Source: Bradyrhizobium erythrophlei (GTDB taxonomy: Bacteria > Pseudomonadota > Alphaproteobacteria > Rhizobiales > Xanthobacteraceae). Taken from it: DNA of 64,000 bases. Below the pieces are notes generated by a model that worked only from the letters and a program-made list of their open reading frames with translations, searched no databases and was not told the DNA's origin. Where the stretch lies: NCBI RefSeq assembly GCF_900129425.1, contig NZ_LT670817.1:6634001-6698000 (forward strand), in the 5' to 3' direction. The translations under genes were made by a program, and so were the position numbers. Positions 40,824-49,601 of this stretch are shown here, in pieces (position 1 is the first letter of the stretch; every line of letters begins with the position of its first letter).

Positions 40824-42650
40824 ATGTTCGAAGCCCTTTTCCAGACATTCGAAGAGCCCGAAAGCGGCGTGGCGCTGACCGCGCGGCTGTCCGCGTTTCG
40901 CGAGGAGCTGGCGCGGCGGAGGCTGACCGGGTTTGTGATTCCCCGCGCCGATCAGCAGCAAAATGAATATGTCGCGCCGTCCGAGGAGCGGCTGGCCTGG
41001 CTGACGGGTTTCACCGGATCGGCTGGACTGGCGATCGTGCTGGCGCAAGCCGCCGTATTCGTCGATGGCCGCTATACCCTGCAGGCCGCCAAGCAGGTCG
41101 ATACCAGGGCCTGGAGCATCGAGCCCCTGGTCGATCCGCCGCCGGAAACCTGGCTCGGGAAGCATCTCGCCGCCGGCGACCGACTCGGGTTTGATCCATG
41201 GCTGCATACTTCCGCGGCCGCCGAACGGCTGGCCGCCGCCTGCGCCGGGGCCGGCGCGGAGCTGATCGCGGTCGATACCAACCCCCTGGATTCCGTTTGG
41301 ACCGAGCGTCCGCCGCCGCCGCTCGGCCCCGTGGCCGTTCACGGCCCGCAATTTTCCGGCGAACCCGAGGCCGACAAGCTCGGGCGTATTCGCCAGGAGA
41401 TCGCCAGGCTCGGCGTCGATGCGATGGTGCTGTCGGATTCGCACGCGGTGGCCTGGACCTTCAATATCCGCGGCGCCGACGTCTCGCACACCCCGCTGCC
41501 GCTGTCCTATGCGTTGGTTCCGAAGGACGGCCGCCCCATTGTGTTCATCGATCACCGCAAGCTGTCGAACAGCGCCCGTGACCACCTCGAACAATCAGCC
41601 GACGTCGCCGAGCCGGATGCGCTGACGCCTGCGCTCACCGAGCTGGCACAACGCGGCGCATCGGTCGGCCTCGACAGCGCCACCGCGGCCGACGCCTTGA
41701 GCCGGCTGATCGTCGCCGCCGGCGGCAAACCGGTGCGCGGCAACGATCCGGTGAGCCTGCTCAAGGCCGTCAAGAATGCCACCGAGATCGAGGGCGCCCG
41801 CAGCGCGCACCGGCGCGACGCGGTGGCGCTGGCACGGTTTCTCGCCTGGATCGACCGCGAAGCCCCGTCGGGGGCGCTGACCGAGATCGATGCCGTCGAG
41901 GCGCTGGAGACCTTCCGCCGCGACACCGGCGCGTTGAAGGACGTCTCGTTCCCGACCATCGCCGGCACCGGGCCGAACGGCGCCATCGTGCACTACCGCG
42001 TCACCCGCAAGAGCAACCGGCGGGTTTCGCCCGGCGATCTGCTGCTGATCGATTCCGGCGCGCAATATGAGGACGGCACCACCGACGTCACCCGCACCAT
42101 CGCGATCGGTACGCCGACGGTCGAAATGTGCGACCGCTTCACCCGCGTGCTGCGCGGCCACATCGCGATCGCCCGCGCGGTGTTTCCCGACGGTACCACC
42201 GGCGCGCAGATCGACCCGCTGGCGCGGCAATTCCTGTGGCAGGCCGGCGTCGATTTCGAGCACGGCACCGGCCATGGCGTCGGCAGCTATCTGTCGGTGC
42301 ATGAGGGCCCGGCGCGAATTTCCAAGCTCGGCACCACGCCGCTGCGGCGCGGCATGATCCTGTCCAACGAGCCCGGCTATTACAAGACCGACGCCTACGG
42401 CATCCGGATCGAAAATCTGGAACTGGTTGTCGGCACCGATATCGCCGGCGCCGAGAAACCCGTTAATGCCTTCGAGACGCTGACCCTGGCGCCGATCGAT
42501 CGCCGTCTGATCGATCTGAACATGCTTGATGGCGACGAACTGAACTGGATCAACGAATATCACGAGCGCGTCCGCCATGCGGTCCGCCCGCATGTCGACG
42601 AAGCCACCAGAGCGTGGCTCGACGCCGCCACCGCGACGCTGTCGCTGTAA
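40824..42650 (+). CDS. Aminopeptidase P family protein (Xaa-Pro, M24B)
   Basis: 608-aa cytoplasmic metallopeptidase removing N-terminal residues before proline. It has the three-domain eukaryote-like layout: two creatinase N-domains (RLSAFREELARRRLTGFVIPRADQQQNEY; LSDSHAVAWTFNIRGADV), then a pita-bread domain (from about residue 310). Metal ligands are in DSGAQYEDGTTDVTRTIA, GTGHGVGSYLSVHEGP, NEPGYYK and RIENLELV. Length matches APP1-type proteins (about 600 aa). The ATG follows a short AAGGTAGG stretch. Expressed alone; a type-A repeat follows the stop. Confidence 0.93.
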   Translation: MFEALFQTFEEPESGVALTARLSAFREELARRRLTGFVIPRADQQQNEYVAPSEERLAWLTGFTGSAGLAIVLAQAAVFVDGRYTLQAAKQVDTRAWSIEPLVDPPPETWLGKHLAAGDRLGFDPWLHTSAAAERLAAACAGAGAELIAVDTNPLDSVWTERPPPPLGPVAVHGPQFSGEPEADKLGRIRQEIARLGVDAMVLSDSHAVAWTFNIRGADVSHTPLPLSYALVPKDGRPIVFIDHRKLSNSARDHLEQSADVAEPDALTPALTELAQRGASVGLDSATAADALSRLIVAAGGKPVRGNDPVSLLKAVKNATEIEGARSAHRRDAVALARFLAWIDREAPSGALTEIDAVEALETFRRDTGALKDVSFPTIAGTGPNGAIVHYRVTRKSNRRVSPGDLLLIDSGAQYEDGTTDVTRTIAIGTPTVEMCDRFTRVLRGHIAIARAVFPDGTTGAQIDPLARQFLWQAGVDFEHGTGHGVGSYLSVHEGPARISKLGTTPLRRGMILSNEPGYYKTDAYGIRIENLELVVGTDIAGAEKPVNAFETLTLAPIDRRLIDLNMLDGDELNWINEYHERVRHAVRPHVDEATRAWLDAATATLSL

Positions 42651-42667
42651 CTAGCCGCAATCAGAAC

Positions 42668-42769
42668 GTCATTCCGGGGCGGTGCGAAGCGCCGAACCCG
42701 GAATCCAAGGATTCCCCGATGTGCAATCGCACATCTGAGGTCTGGTCCTTCGGACCATCCCGGAATGAC
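42668..42769. repeat. Type-A palindromic repeat after aminopeptidase P
   Basis: 102 bp, GTCATTCCGGGG to CCCGGAATGAC, with an inner GATGTGCAATCGCACATC hairpin also present in the copies at 47646 and 57680. It lies 18 bp after the aminopeptidase stop and upstream of the MFS gene. Confidence 0.88.
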
Positions 42770-42900
42770 GAGGTTGATTGTGGTGGTCGTCCTCAAAAAT
42801 CGAATAGCCGCATTCCGAAACGGGCGTATTCCCGCTGAAGGATGGGGTTACAGTCGGCTGCGATTTATTTTGAATCATACTCGAGCCGAACCCGGAAAAA

Positions 42901-44181
42901 ATGCACGGAGTGATGGGCAAACAGCCCGAAGCGGTGACGGAGGCCGGCACCGCGCCATCGCGGGTCATGCTGTGGCTGCTGGTCGCGATGACCGGCGTCG
43001 CGCCGATTTCGCTCTATATGCTGGTGCCGGCGCTGCCCCAGCTCGCCACCATTTTCGAACGCGACATCTCGATCGCGCAGATGACGGTGTCGCTCTACAT
43101 GGTCGGCATCGCCTGTTCGCAGATCATCATGGGCCCGCTGTCGGACCGGTTCGGACGCCGTCCGGTGCTGCTGGCGGGACTCGGCCTGATGGTCGCGGCA
43201 AGTGCTGCCTGCATTTTCGCCGAGACCCTGCCGGAACTGATCGCGGCGCGGTTTCTGCAGGCGCTGGGCGGCGCCACCGGCATGGTGGTGAGCCGCGCCA
43301 TCATCCGCGATCTCTACAGCCGCGAGCGCATCAGCAGCATGATCAGCCTGGTGATCGCGGTGATGATGATCGCGCAGATGCTGAGCCCGCTGACCGGCGG
43401 CCTCCTGGAAACCGCGTTCGGCTGGCGCTCGATCTTCTACGTCATCACCGGCGCTTCGCTGGCGGTCGCCGTGGCCATCGCGCTCGCTTTGCCCGAGACG
43501 CGCCGGCTGCGCGCTGAGGGCAGCGGGTTCCGACAGGATGTCGGCAGCCTGCTCACCAGCCGCGCCTTCATCGGCTACATGCTGTGTCAGGTGCTGGCCT
43601 CGCAGATCATCTTCACCTTCGCCGGTGGCGGGCCCTATATCGTGGTGATGCAGATGGGTCGCAGCAGCGCCGAATATGGCGCCTGGTTTGCCACGACGGC
43701 CTTTGCCTATCTCATCGGCAATCTGTTCTGTGTGCGCTTTTCACCTCGGCATTCGCTGGAGAAACTGATCTGGTTGGGGCTCGCGCTGCAACTCGCCGGC
43801 AGCGCGCTGAACCTGGTATGGGGCGTCATCGGGCTGAACCAGTCGCCGTCATGGCTGTTCGGCACCCAGATGCTGGTGATGTTCGCCAACGCCTTCGTGA
43901 TGTCGAACTCGGCGGCCGGCGCCATCAGCGTGCGCCCGGAAGCCGCCGGCACCGCCTCGGGCGCGATGGGATTCCTGCAGATGGGACTGGGCGCGCTGAT
44001 CTCGCAATTCGGCGCTTGGCTCGGCGGCCATTTCACAACGCCGGTGCCGCTCAACATCGCCATCGTCGTGCTGTCGATCGCCTGCGCCTCGACTATGGTT
44101 TTCCTGATCCCACGCCGCAACGTGGTGGTCAGCGAGCAACTGATCGAACAGGCGGAGGAGGAAGAATCGGGGTTGCTGTAG
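42901..44181 (+). CDS. Bcr/CflA-type MFS multidrug exporter
   Basis: 426-aa inner-membrane drug:H+ antiporter with twelve hydrophobic segments. The Bcr/CflA pattern is seen in PISLYMLVPALPQLATIFERDISIAQMTVSLYMVGIACSQIIMGPLSDRFGRRPVLLAG, with the DHA1 loop motif GPLSDRFGRRPV, and in GATGMVVSRAIIRDLYSRERISSMISLVI. Likely exports antibiotics or sulfonamide/bicyclomycin-like drugs, or natural metabolites. A second ATG four codons downstream (42913) is an equally good start. No regulator gene is adjacent. Confidence 0.88.
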   Translation: MHGVMGKQPEAVTEAGTAPSRVMLWLLVAMTGVAPISLYMLVPALPQLATIFERDISIAQMTVSLYMVGIACSQIIMGPLSDRFGRRPVLLAGLGLMVAASAACIFAETLPELIAARFLQALGGATGMVVSRAIIRDLYSRERISSMISLVIAVMMIAQMLSPLTGGLLETAFGWRSIFYVITGASLAVAVAIALALPETRRLRAEGSGFRQDVGSLLTSRAFIGYMLCQVLASQIIFTFAGGGPYIVVMQMGRSSAEYGAWFATTAFAYLIGNLFCVRFSPRHSLEKLIWLGLALQLAGSALNLVWGVIGLNQSPSWLFGTQMLVMFANAFVMSNSAAGAISVRPEAAGTASGAMGFLQMGLGALISQFGAWLGGHFTTPVPLNIAIVVLSIACASTMVFLIPRRNVVVSEQLIEQAEEEESGLL

Positions 44182-44269
44182 GCGGAGGTTCTTGACCTCT
44201 CCGCTCGGTAGATTGCGCGAAATTCCGACACAGTCATTGCAGACACACCTTCGCATTCTCGCGGCGCGA

Positions 44270-44770
44270 TACGCCCGAGGTTTGCTCTCAAGTCCCGCCC
44301 TCTCAATTCAGAGGGCGCAGGGAATGCCGGGCGCCCGATGCACCCGCAGCCTCGTGTGCGCTATGGGGTAGTAAGTAGGCACACGAGTATTCACAGCGAG
44401 TTTACCGGAGTCATCCGGCATTCCCCGCGCAATGGTTTACGGCTTATACCGTGCTCTCCCCGGTGATCGGCTTTCTTGCCACCGTCGTTACGCGGATCAA
44501 TCCGCCAACTTGACGCCGGCACCGAGGCGTCAGGACCACACGTCTTCGCCGTCCGCGTTGGCATCGCCCGTCAAGCGCGCCGTCGCGTCCACCGCCCCCC
44601 GCCCCGCGTCCGTGACGTTCGCGAAACGCCCCTCTGAGTGGAACAGGATGGCGGGGGATATAGACTGATTTGGGTTTTCGGAAAAACAGAATATTTTTGC
44701 AAAGGGGGCTGGACATGCCAGCATTGGAAGGCGAACTGATTTGCCCGTCGGGCCGCAAGCGGCGCGCCGT
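44270..44770. repeat. Large Bradyrhizobium-type dispersed repeat with decoy frames
   Basis: From about GAGGGCGCAGGGAATGCCGG (44309) to beyond 44700. It has palindromic ends (GAATGCCGG with CCGGCATTC) and contains a frame starting MVYGLYRALPGDRLSC that I remember recurring, with variations, as spurious hypothetical proteins in many Bradyrhizobium genomes. Most likely a multi-copy intergenic repeat, not a gene. Boundaries are approximate and the family claim is from memory. Confidence 0.5.
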
Positions 44771-44825
44771 GTCGCCATACACTCACATGAGAACAAGATG
44801 GTTTTAATTTGAATCGGTGCCCTTC

Positions 44826-44946
44826 ACCTCTCCCCAGCGGGGAGAGGTCGATTTGCGCAGCAAATCGGGTGAGGGGGCGCTACACCAACGATAGACCGCA
44901 ACCCCTCACCCGGCGCTACGCGCCGACCTCTCCCGATGGGAGAGGT
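44826..44946. repeat. Type-D palindromic repeat (CCTCTCCCC ... GGGAGAGG)
   Basis: CACCTCTCCCCAGCGGGGAG opens and CGACCTCTCCCGATGGGAGA closes an element of about 121 bp. Inner pieces GGGTGAGGGG and CCCCTCACCC also pair. A different palindrome family from types A-C; it sits in the 900-bp gap between the MFS gene and ligA. The remainder of that gap (44182-44269 and 44947-45081) shows no gene. Confidence 0.8.
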
Positions 44947-45081
44947 AAAGTTCACCGCTGCGTCCCTTCATCTCATCACGCTTTAGCCCGTCGTCGCCCG
45001 GCGCCTGTCCCCGACTTGATTGGGGATGAGCGGGCGACCCGGTACGCCGCGGCTTCTCATTCAATCGGAAAGGATACCTCG

Positions 45082-47232
45082 TCACTCCCCGATCATCTTC
45101 AGCCATTCATCCTCGGTCAGCACCGCGACCTCGTGCTTTTTGGCTTCCGCGAGTTTCGAGCCGGCGCCGGGACCGGCGACCACGTAATCGGTCTTCTTCG
45201 ACACCGAGCCGGACACCTTGGCGCCGAGCCGCTCGGCCTTTGCCTTGGCTTCGTCGCGCGTCATCTTCTCCAGCGCACCGGTGAAAACGACGGTCTTGCC
45301 GGCGACGGCCGAGTTGCTCTTTGGCTTTTCCGCATCGAGGATGGTGACTTCTTTTGTCAGCCGCTCGACGATGCCGCGATTGTGGCTCTCGCCGAAATAG
45401 GCGGCGATGGCGGCGATCACGGTCTCGCCGATCTGGTCGAGCGCGTCCATCTCGGCGATGGCCTCCTCGTCACCGCTGGCGACCTTGAGGCAGGCGTCGT
45501 GAAAAGCCGTCCATGAGCCGTAGCCGCGCGCCAGCGCCAGCGCCGTGGTCTCGCCGACCTGACGGATGCCGAGCGCGTAGATGAAGCGTTCCAGCGAAAT
45601 TTCGCGCCGCCGCCTGATCGCCTCGAACAGGTTGCGCACCGAGGTCGCGCCGTAGCCTTCGATCTCCTCGAGCTTCAGCTTCGCATTTCGCGCTTCGAGG
45701 GTAAAAATGTCGGCCGGCTCCTTCACCCAGCCCTGCTCGAAAAAGAATTCGATCTGCTTTTCGCCGAGCCCGTCGATATCGAAGGCGCGGCGCGCGGCGA
45801 ACAGTTTCAGGTGCTCGATCTTCTGGTAGGGACAGGCAAACTCGCCGGTGCAGCGGGCTCGCGCCCCCTCCTCGCCGGTGGCGGTTTCCTCGCGCACCAC
45901 GTCGGTATGCAGCGGACACGGGCACTTCTTGGGAAAATGATAGGGCCTGGCATCCTTCGGCCGCTTGTCGGCGACCACATCCACCACCTGCGGGATGACG
46001 TCGCCGGCGCGCTGGACGATGACGGTATCGCCGATCCGGATGTCGCGGCCCTCGCGCAACTGCTCGCCGTCGCCGCCGATACCCCGGATGTAATCCTCGT
46101 TATGCAGCGTGACGTTCTGCACGATGACGCCGCCGACGCTGACCGGTTCGAGCTTGCCGACCGGCGTGAACGAGCCGGTGCGCCCGACCTGGATCTCGAT
46201 ATCCCGGAGCACGGTCATGGCGCGCTCGGCCGGGAACTTGTGCGCGATCGCCCAGCGCGGCGTGCGCGAGACGAAGCCGAGACGTTCCTGCCAGTCGAGA
46301 CGATCGACCTTGTAGACGACGCCGTCGATGTCGTAATCGAGATGCGAGCGCTGCTCCTCTATGCTGCGGTGAAAGGCGATCAGTTGCTCTACCGAGTGAC
46401 ACAGCCTGGTCAGCGGATTGGTCTTGAAACCGCAACGCTCGAACCAGCCGATCATGCCGGACTGGGTATCTTCAGGCATCCCGCTCATCTGCCCCCAGGC
46501 GTAAGCGAAGAAGCCGAGCGGCCGCGAGGCGGTGATCGACGGATCCTTCTGGCGCAATGAGCCCGCCGCCGAATTGCGCGGGTTGGCGAACACGGTATCG
46601 CCGGCGGCCTTCTGCCGCTCATTGAGCGCGAGGAAAGCCCGCTTGGTCATGTAGACCTCGCCGCGCACTTCGCAGATCTCGGGTACGTTGCGACCCCCGA
46701 GTTTTTTCGGCACGTCCTCGAGCGTTCGGATATTGGCGGTGACGTCCTCGCCCTCGGCGCCGTCGCCGCGGGTGGCGGCGGTGACGAGTTCGCCGGCTTC
46801 GTAACGCAGCGACATCGAGAGCCCGTCGATTTTCGGCTCGGCGCTGAAGTCGATCTGGTCGTCTTCGCCGAGTTTCAGGAAGCGCCTGATGCGACCGACG
46901 AAATCGAGCACGTCCGCTTCCGCAAAGGCGTTGTCGAGCGACAGCATCGGCACCGCATGCCGGACCTTCCTAAAGCGCCCCGAGGGCGCCGCGCCGACCT
47001 TCTGCGACGGCGAATCGCTGGTGACGAATTCGGGAAACCTGGCCTCGATGGCGCTGAAGCGTTTGCGCAGCGCGTCGTATTCAGCGTCCGAAATTTTTGG
47101 CGCGTCCTCCTGATAGTAGCGCCTGTCGTGGCCTTCCAGCTCCAGCGCCAGCCGTTTGTGCTCCACCCTGGCCCGCGCCTTGGTGAGGGTGTCGACGTCG
47201 GGGGGAGATTTTGTTTTTGATTTTGCTATCAT
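45082..47232 (-). CDS. ligA: NAD-dependent DNA ligase
   Basis: 716-aa cytoplasmic ligase sealing nicks in replication and repair with NAD as cofactor. The adenylated Lys is K134 in EPKIDGLSM. The Ia domain (HDRRYYQEDAPKISDAEYDAL), nucleotidyltransferase motifs (EICEVRGEVYM, ANPRNSAAGSLRQKDP, DGVVYKVD), OB fold (VGRTGSFTPVGKLEPV), a Zn-finger with CPCPLH ... C ... C, helix-hairpin-helix repeats and a C-terminal BRCT domain (AVAGKTVVFTGALEKMTRDEAK) are in order. The ATG at 47232 is first in frame. A type-A repeat lies 18 bp upstream. Confidence 0.97.
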   Translation of the reverse strand: MIAKSKTKSPPDVDTLTKARARVEHKRLALELEGHDRRYYQEDAPKISDAEYDALRKRFSAIEARFPEFVTSDSPSQKVGAAPSGRFRKVRHAVPMLSLDNAFAEADVLDFVGRIRRFLKLGEDDQIDFSAEPKIDGLSMSLRYEAGELVTAATRGDGAEGEDVTANIRTLEDVPKKLGGRNVPEICEVRGEVYMTKRAFLALNERQKAAGDTVFANPRNSAAGSLRQKDPSITASRPLGFFAYAWGQMSGMPEDTQSGMIGWFERCGFKTNPLTRLCHSVEQLIAFHRSIEEQRSHLDYDIDGVVYKVDRLDWQERLGFVSRTPRWAIAHKFPAERAMTVLRDIEIQVGRTGSFTPVGKLEPVSVGGVIVQNVTLHNEDYIRGIGGDGEQLREGRDIRIGDTVIVQRAGDVIPQVVDVVADKRPKDARPYHFPKKCPCPLHTDVVREETATGEEGARARCTGEFACPYQKIEHLKLFAARRAFDIDGLGEKQIEFFFEQGWVKEPADIFTLEARNAKLKLEEIEGYGATSVRNLFEAIRRRREISLERFIYALGIRQVGETTALALARGYGSWTAFHDACLKVASGDEEAIAEMDALDQIGETVIAAIAAYFGESHNRGIVERLTKEVTILDAEKPKSNSAVAGKTVVFTGALEKMTRDEAKAKAERLGAKVSGSVSKKTDYVVAGPGAGSKLAEAKKHEVAVLTEDEWLKMIGE

Positions 47233-47250
47233 GATAAGAATTTATAGCCC

Positions 47251-47328
47251 GTCATTCCGGAATGGTCCGCAGGACCATATCCGGAATCTCGAGATTCCGG
47301 GTTCGTGCTTCGCACGCCCCGGAATGAC
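47251..47328. repeat. Type-A palindromic repeat left of a GIY-YIG gene
   Basis: 78 bp, GTCATTCCGGAATGGTCCGC to CCCCGGAATGAC, with inner arms ATCTCGAGAT. It lies between ligA and the GIY-YIG gene, whose ATG begins 26 bp later. Same orientation as the copy at 47646. Confidence 0.88.
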
Positions 47329-47354
47329 GTTTTGCGTTGTGAGCAATTAATATC

Positions 47355-47642
47355 ATGGCCTATTACGTCTACATACTTGCCAGCAGAAAGGACGGCGCAA
47401 CCTACATTTGGATTACGAACGATCTCGTGCGCAGGGTCTACGAACACCGCACAAAGGCCGCCCGCAGCGTCACGTCGAAATACAATATCACGCGACTCGT
47501 CTGCTTCGAAATCTACGATGATCCGATTTCCGCGATTTCCCGTGAGAAAGAACTGAAGAAATGGAAGCGGAGCTGGAAAACCCAATTGATTGAAGCGCAG
47601 AACCCGCGGCGGAATGATCTGTATGAATCCATTTGTAACTGA
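47355..47642 (+). CDS. GIY-YIG nuclease-like small protein (URI/YhbQ type)
   Basis: 95-aa single-domain GIY-YIG protein. The opening YYVYILASRKDGATYIWITNDLVRRVYEH aligns with the family: VYI for GIY, the catalytic Arg in DLVRRVYEH, and the catalytic Glu in SREKELKKWKRSWK. The second motif reads YIW instead of YIG, so activity may be altered. It is bounded by type-A palindromes: one ends 26 bp before the ATG, another begins 3 bp after the stop. GC is clearly lower (about 50 %) than its neighbours. The close relative at 58783 has the same kind of flanks. Inserted between ligA and recN on the opposite strand. Confidence 0.88.
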   Translation: MAYYVYILASRKDGATYIWITNDLVRRVYEHRTKAARSVTSKYNITRLVCFEIYDDPISAISREKELKKWKRSWKTQLIEAQNPRRNDLYESICN

Positions 47643-47645
47643 CTC

Positions 47646-47747
47646 GTCATTCCGGGATGGTCCGAAGGACCAGACCTCAGATGTGCAATTGCACATCGGG
47701 GAATCTCGAGATTCCGGGTTCGCGTCTTCGACGCGCCCCGGAATGAC
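47646..47747. repeat. Type-A palindromic repeat right of a GIY-YIG gene
   Basis: 102 bp, GTCATTCCGGGATGGTCCGA to CCCCGGAATGAC, with the inner GATGTGCAATTGCACATC palindrome. It starts three bases after the GIY-YIG stop codon. The left and right copies are in the same orientation and share ATGGTCCGNAGGACCA and the ATCTCGAGATTCCGGGTTCG block. Confidence 0.88.
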
Positions 47748-47758
47748 AAGGAATACCT

Positions 47759-47945
47759 ACGCCGTGGCCGCGCGCAGCAGGTGTTCACGCGCGTCTTCGA
47801 CGCGCTATGGTGATGCGCTGCTGATCCGGGGTCCATGACGACGCTCAGTTGGTTGGGTCCCGGCTCTGCGGAGCAGCGTGAAGAACGCTGCACCGCGTCC
47901 GGGACACGAGAGACCTCACGCCGTGGCCGCGCGCAGCAGGCGTTC
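47759..47945. repeat. 28-bp direct repeat of the recN 3' end flanking a palindrome
   Basis: ACGCCGTGGCCGCGCGCAGC at 47759 recurs at 47918, where it is the last codons of recN; over 28 bp there is one mismatch (T/C). Between them is another palindromic element with arms GTCCCGG and CCGGGAC (47857-47905). The layout looks like an insertion with a copied end of recN, or a duplicated target. Confidence 0.65.
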
Positions 47946-49589
47946 CGCCGCCGCGCGGGCCTCGGCGGTGATTTCCGCACCGGCCAGCATGCGGGCGATT
48001 TCCTCGCGGCGGTGATCGGCGGCGAGTGCGTTGACGCGGGTGGCGACGCGTTTGCCCCTGTCGAGCGCGTCCTTGGAAATCAGCAAATGCTGGTCGGCGC
48101 GGGCCGCGACCTGCGGGGCGTGGGTCACCGCCATCACCTGCACCTTGCCCGCGAGCCGCGCCAGCCGCGCGCCGATGGCGTCCGCCACCGCGCCGCCGAC
48201 CCCGGTGTCGATTTCGTCGAACACCAAGGTGGGCGCCGAACCGCGATCGGACAGCACCACCTTCAAGGCCAGCAGGAATCGCGACAGCTCGCCGCCGGAG
48301 GCGACCTTCATCAAGGGCCCCGGCCGCGTGCCCGGATTGGTCTGAACCCAGAACTCGATGCGGTCGAACCCCTGCGGGCCCGACGACTCCGGATCGGATT
48401 CGATCTGCGTGGTAAACGTGGCGCGCTCAAGCTTCAGCGGCGCCAGTTCGGCATTGACGGCCCTGTCGAGCTTCTGCGCCGACTTCGATCGCGCGGCGGA
48501 GAGCTTTGTCGCGGCGGCGCCGTAGCGCTTGTCCGCCTCGGCCGCGGCCGCCTCCAGCTTCTTCAACTGATCGGCGCCGGCGTCGATCAGCGCCACGTCG
48601 GCGGCGTATTTCTTAGCCAGCGCCGCAAGGCCGTCGACCGCCGTCGAATGTTTGCGCGAGGCGGCGCGCAGCGCGAACAGCCGCTCCTCGATGCGCTCGA
48701 GCTCGCTGGGGTCGAAATCCGCCGCGATCAGCGCCGCCGTGAGATGCTGGTCGGCCTCCTCCAGCGCGTTGATGGCGGCGTCGATCGCCTTCACCGCGGG
48801 CTCGACCAGCGCAGGCGAATTTCCGGCCCGGCGCTCGAGCCGCCGCACCGCCGCGGACAGTGCCGCGACCGGCGAATGATTGCCGCTGACGGCATCCTGC
48901 GCCTCGCGCAGATCGCCGGCGATCTTCTCGCCCTGCATCATCGTGGTGCGGCGCTCCGCCAGCGTGGTTTCCTCGCCGTCCCTGGGCGCGAGTTTTTTCA
49001 GCTCATCAGCGGCGTGGCGCAGATAGTCGGCGTCGCGGGCGGCGCGCTCCATGCTCGCGCGATGCTCGTCGAGCACGGTGTTGGCCGCGCGCCTTGCATC
49101 CCACAGCAGCTCCAGCGCGGCGACGTCCTTCTCGAGGCCGGCGAATGCATCGAGCAGGCGGCGGTGGGTCGAGGCATCGACCAGCGCCCGCTCGTCATGC
49201 TGGCCGTGGATCTCGACCAGCGCGGAGCCGACCGCCTTCAGGGTCTGCACGCTGATCGACTGATCGTTGATGAAGGCACGGGTGCGGCCATCGGCGAGCT
49301 GCACACGGCGCAGGATCATTTCGCCGGTGTCGTCGAGGCCGTTATCGCCGAGGATTTTCGCGGCCGGATGGTTCTTCGGCACGTCGAACACGGCGGTGAC
49401 CTGCCCCTGCTCGACGCCATGACGGACCAGACCGGCGTCGCCGCGGCCGCCGAGCGCCAGCGCGAATGCATCGAGCAGAATGGATTTGCCGGCGCCGGTT
49501 TCGCCGGTCAGCACCGCCAGGCCACGGGAAAACTCGATATCGAGCCGTTCGATCAGGACGATGTCACGGATCGAAAGGCGCGCCAGCAT
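47916..49589 (-). CDS. recN: DNA repair protein RecN
   Basis: 557-aa SMC-like ATPase for double-strand break repair. Walker A is GETGAGKSILLDA (about residues 30-42), next to the SMC-like opening MLARLSIRDIVLIERLDIEF. The central part is a coiled coil (EHRASMERAARDADYLRHAADELKKLA...), and the C-terminal ABC half has SGGELSRFLLALKVVL (signature) and TLVFDEIDTGVGGAVADAIGARL (Walker B). Its start is 12 bp from the bamD stop, so the two form one transcript. The 3' end overlaps a duplicated 28-bp segment. Confidence 0.95.
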   Translation of the reverse strand: MLARLSIRDIVLIERLDIEFSRGLAVLTGETGAGKSILLDAFALALGGRGDAGLVRHGVEQGQVTAVFDVPKNHPAAKILGDNGLDDTGEMILRRVQLADGRTRAFINDQSISVQTLKAVGSALVEIHGQHDERALVDASTHRRLLDAFAGLEKDVAALELLWDARRAANTVLDEHRASMERAARDADYLRHAADELKKLAPRDGEETTLAERRTTMMQGEKIAGDLREAQDAVSGNHSPVAALSAAVRRLERRAGNSPALVEPAVKAIDAAINALEEADQHLTAALIAADFDPSELERIEERLFALRAASRKHSTAVDGLAALAKKYAADVALIDAGADQLKKLEAAAAEADKRYGAAATKLSAARSKSAQKLDRAVNAELAPLKLERATFTTQIESDPESSGPQGFDRIEFWVQTNPGTRPGPLMKVASGGELSRFLLALKVVLSDRGSAPTLVFDEIDTGVGGAVADAIGARLARLAGKVQVMAVTHAPQVAARADQHLLISKDALDRGKRVATRVNALAADHRREEIARMLAGAEITAEARAAAERLLRAATA

Positions 49590-49601
49590 GCTGAATTAAT
49601 C

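Noticed and set aside
44432..44668. Possible 78-aa protein MVYGLYRALPGD...
   Set aside because: Frame lies in a repeat that I believe is multi-copy and non-coding; no domain, leader or ribosome site.
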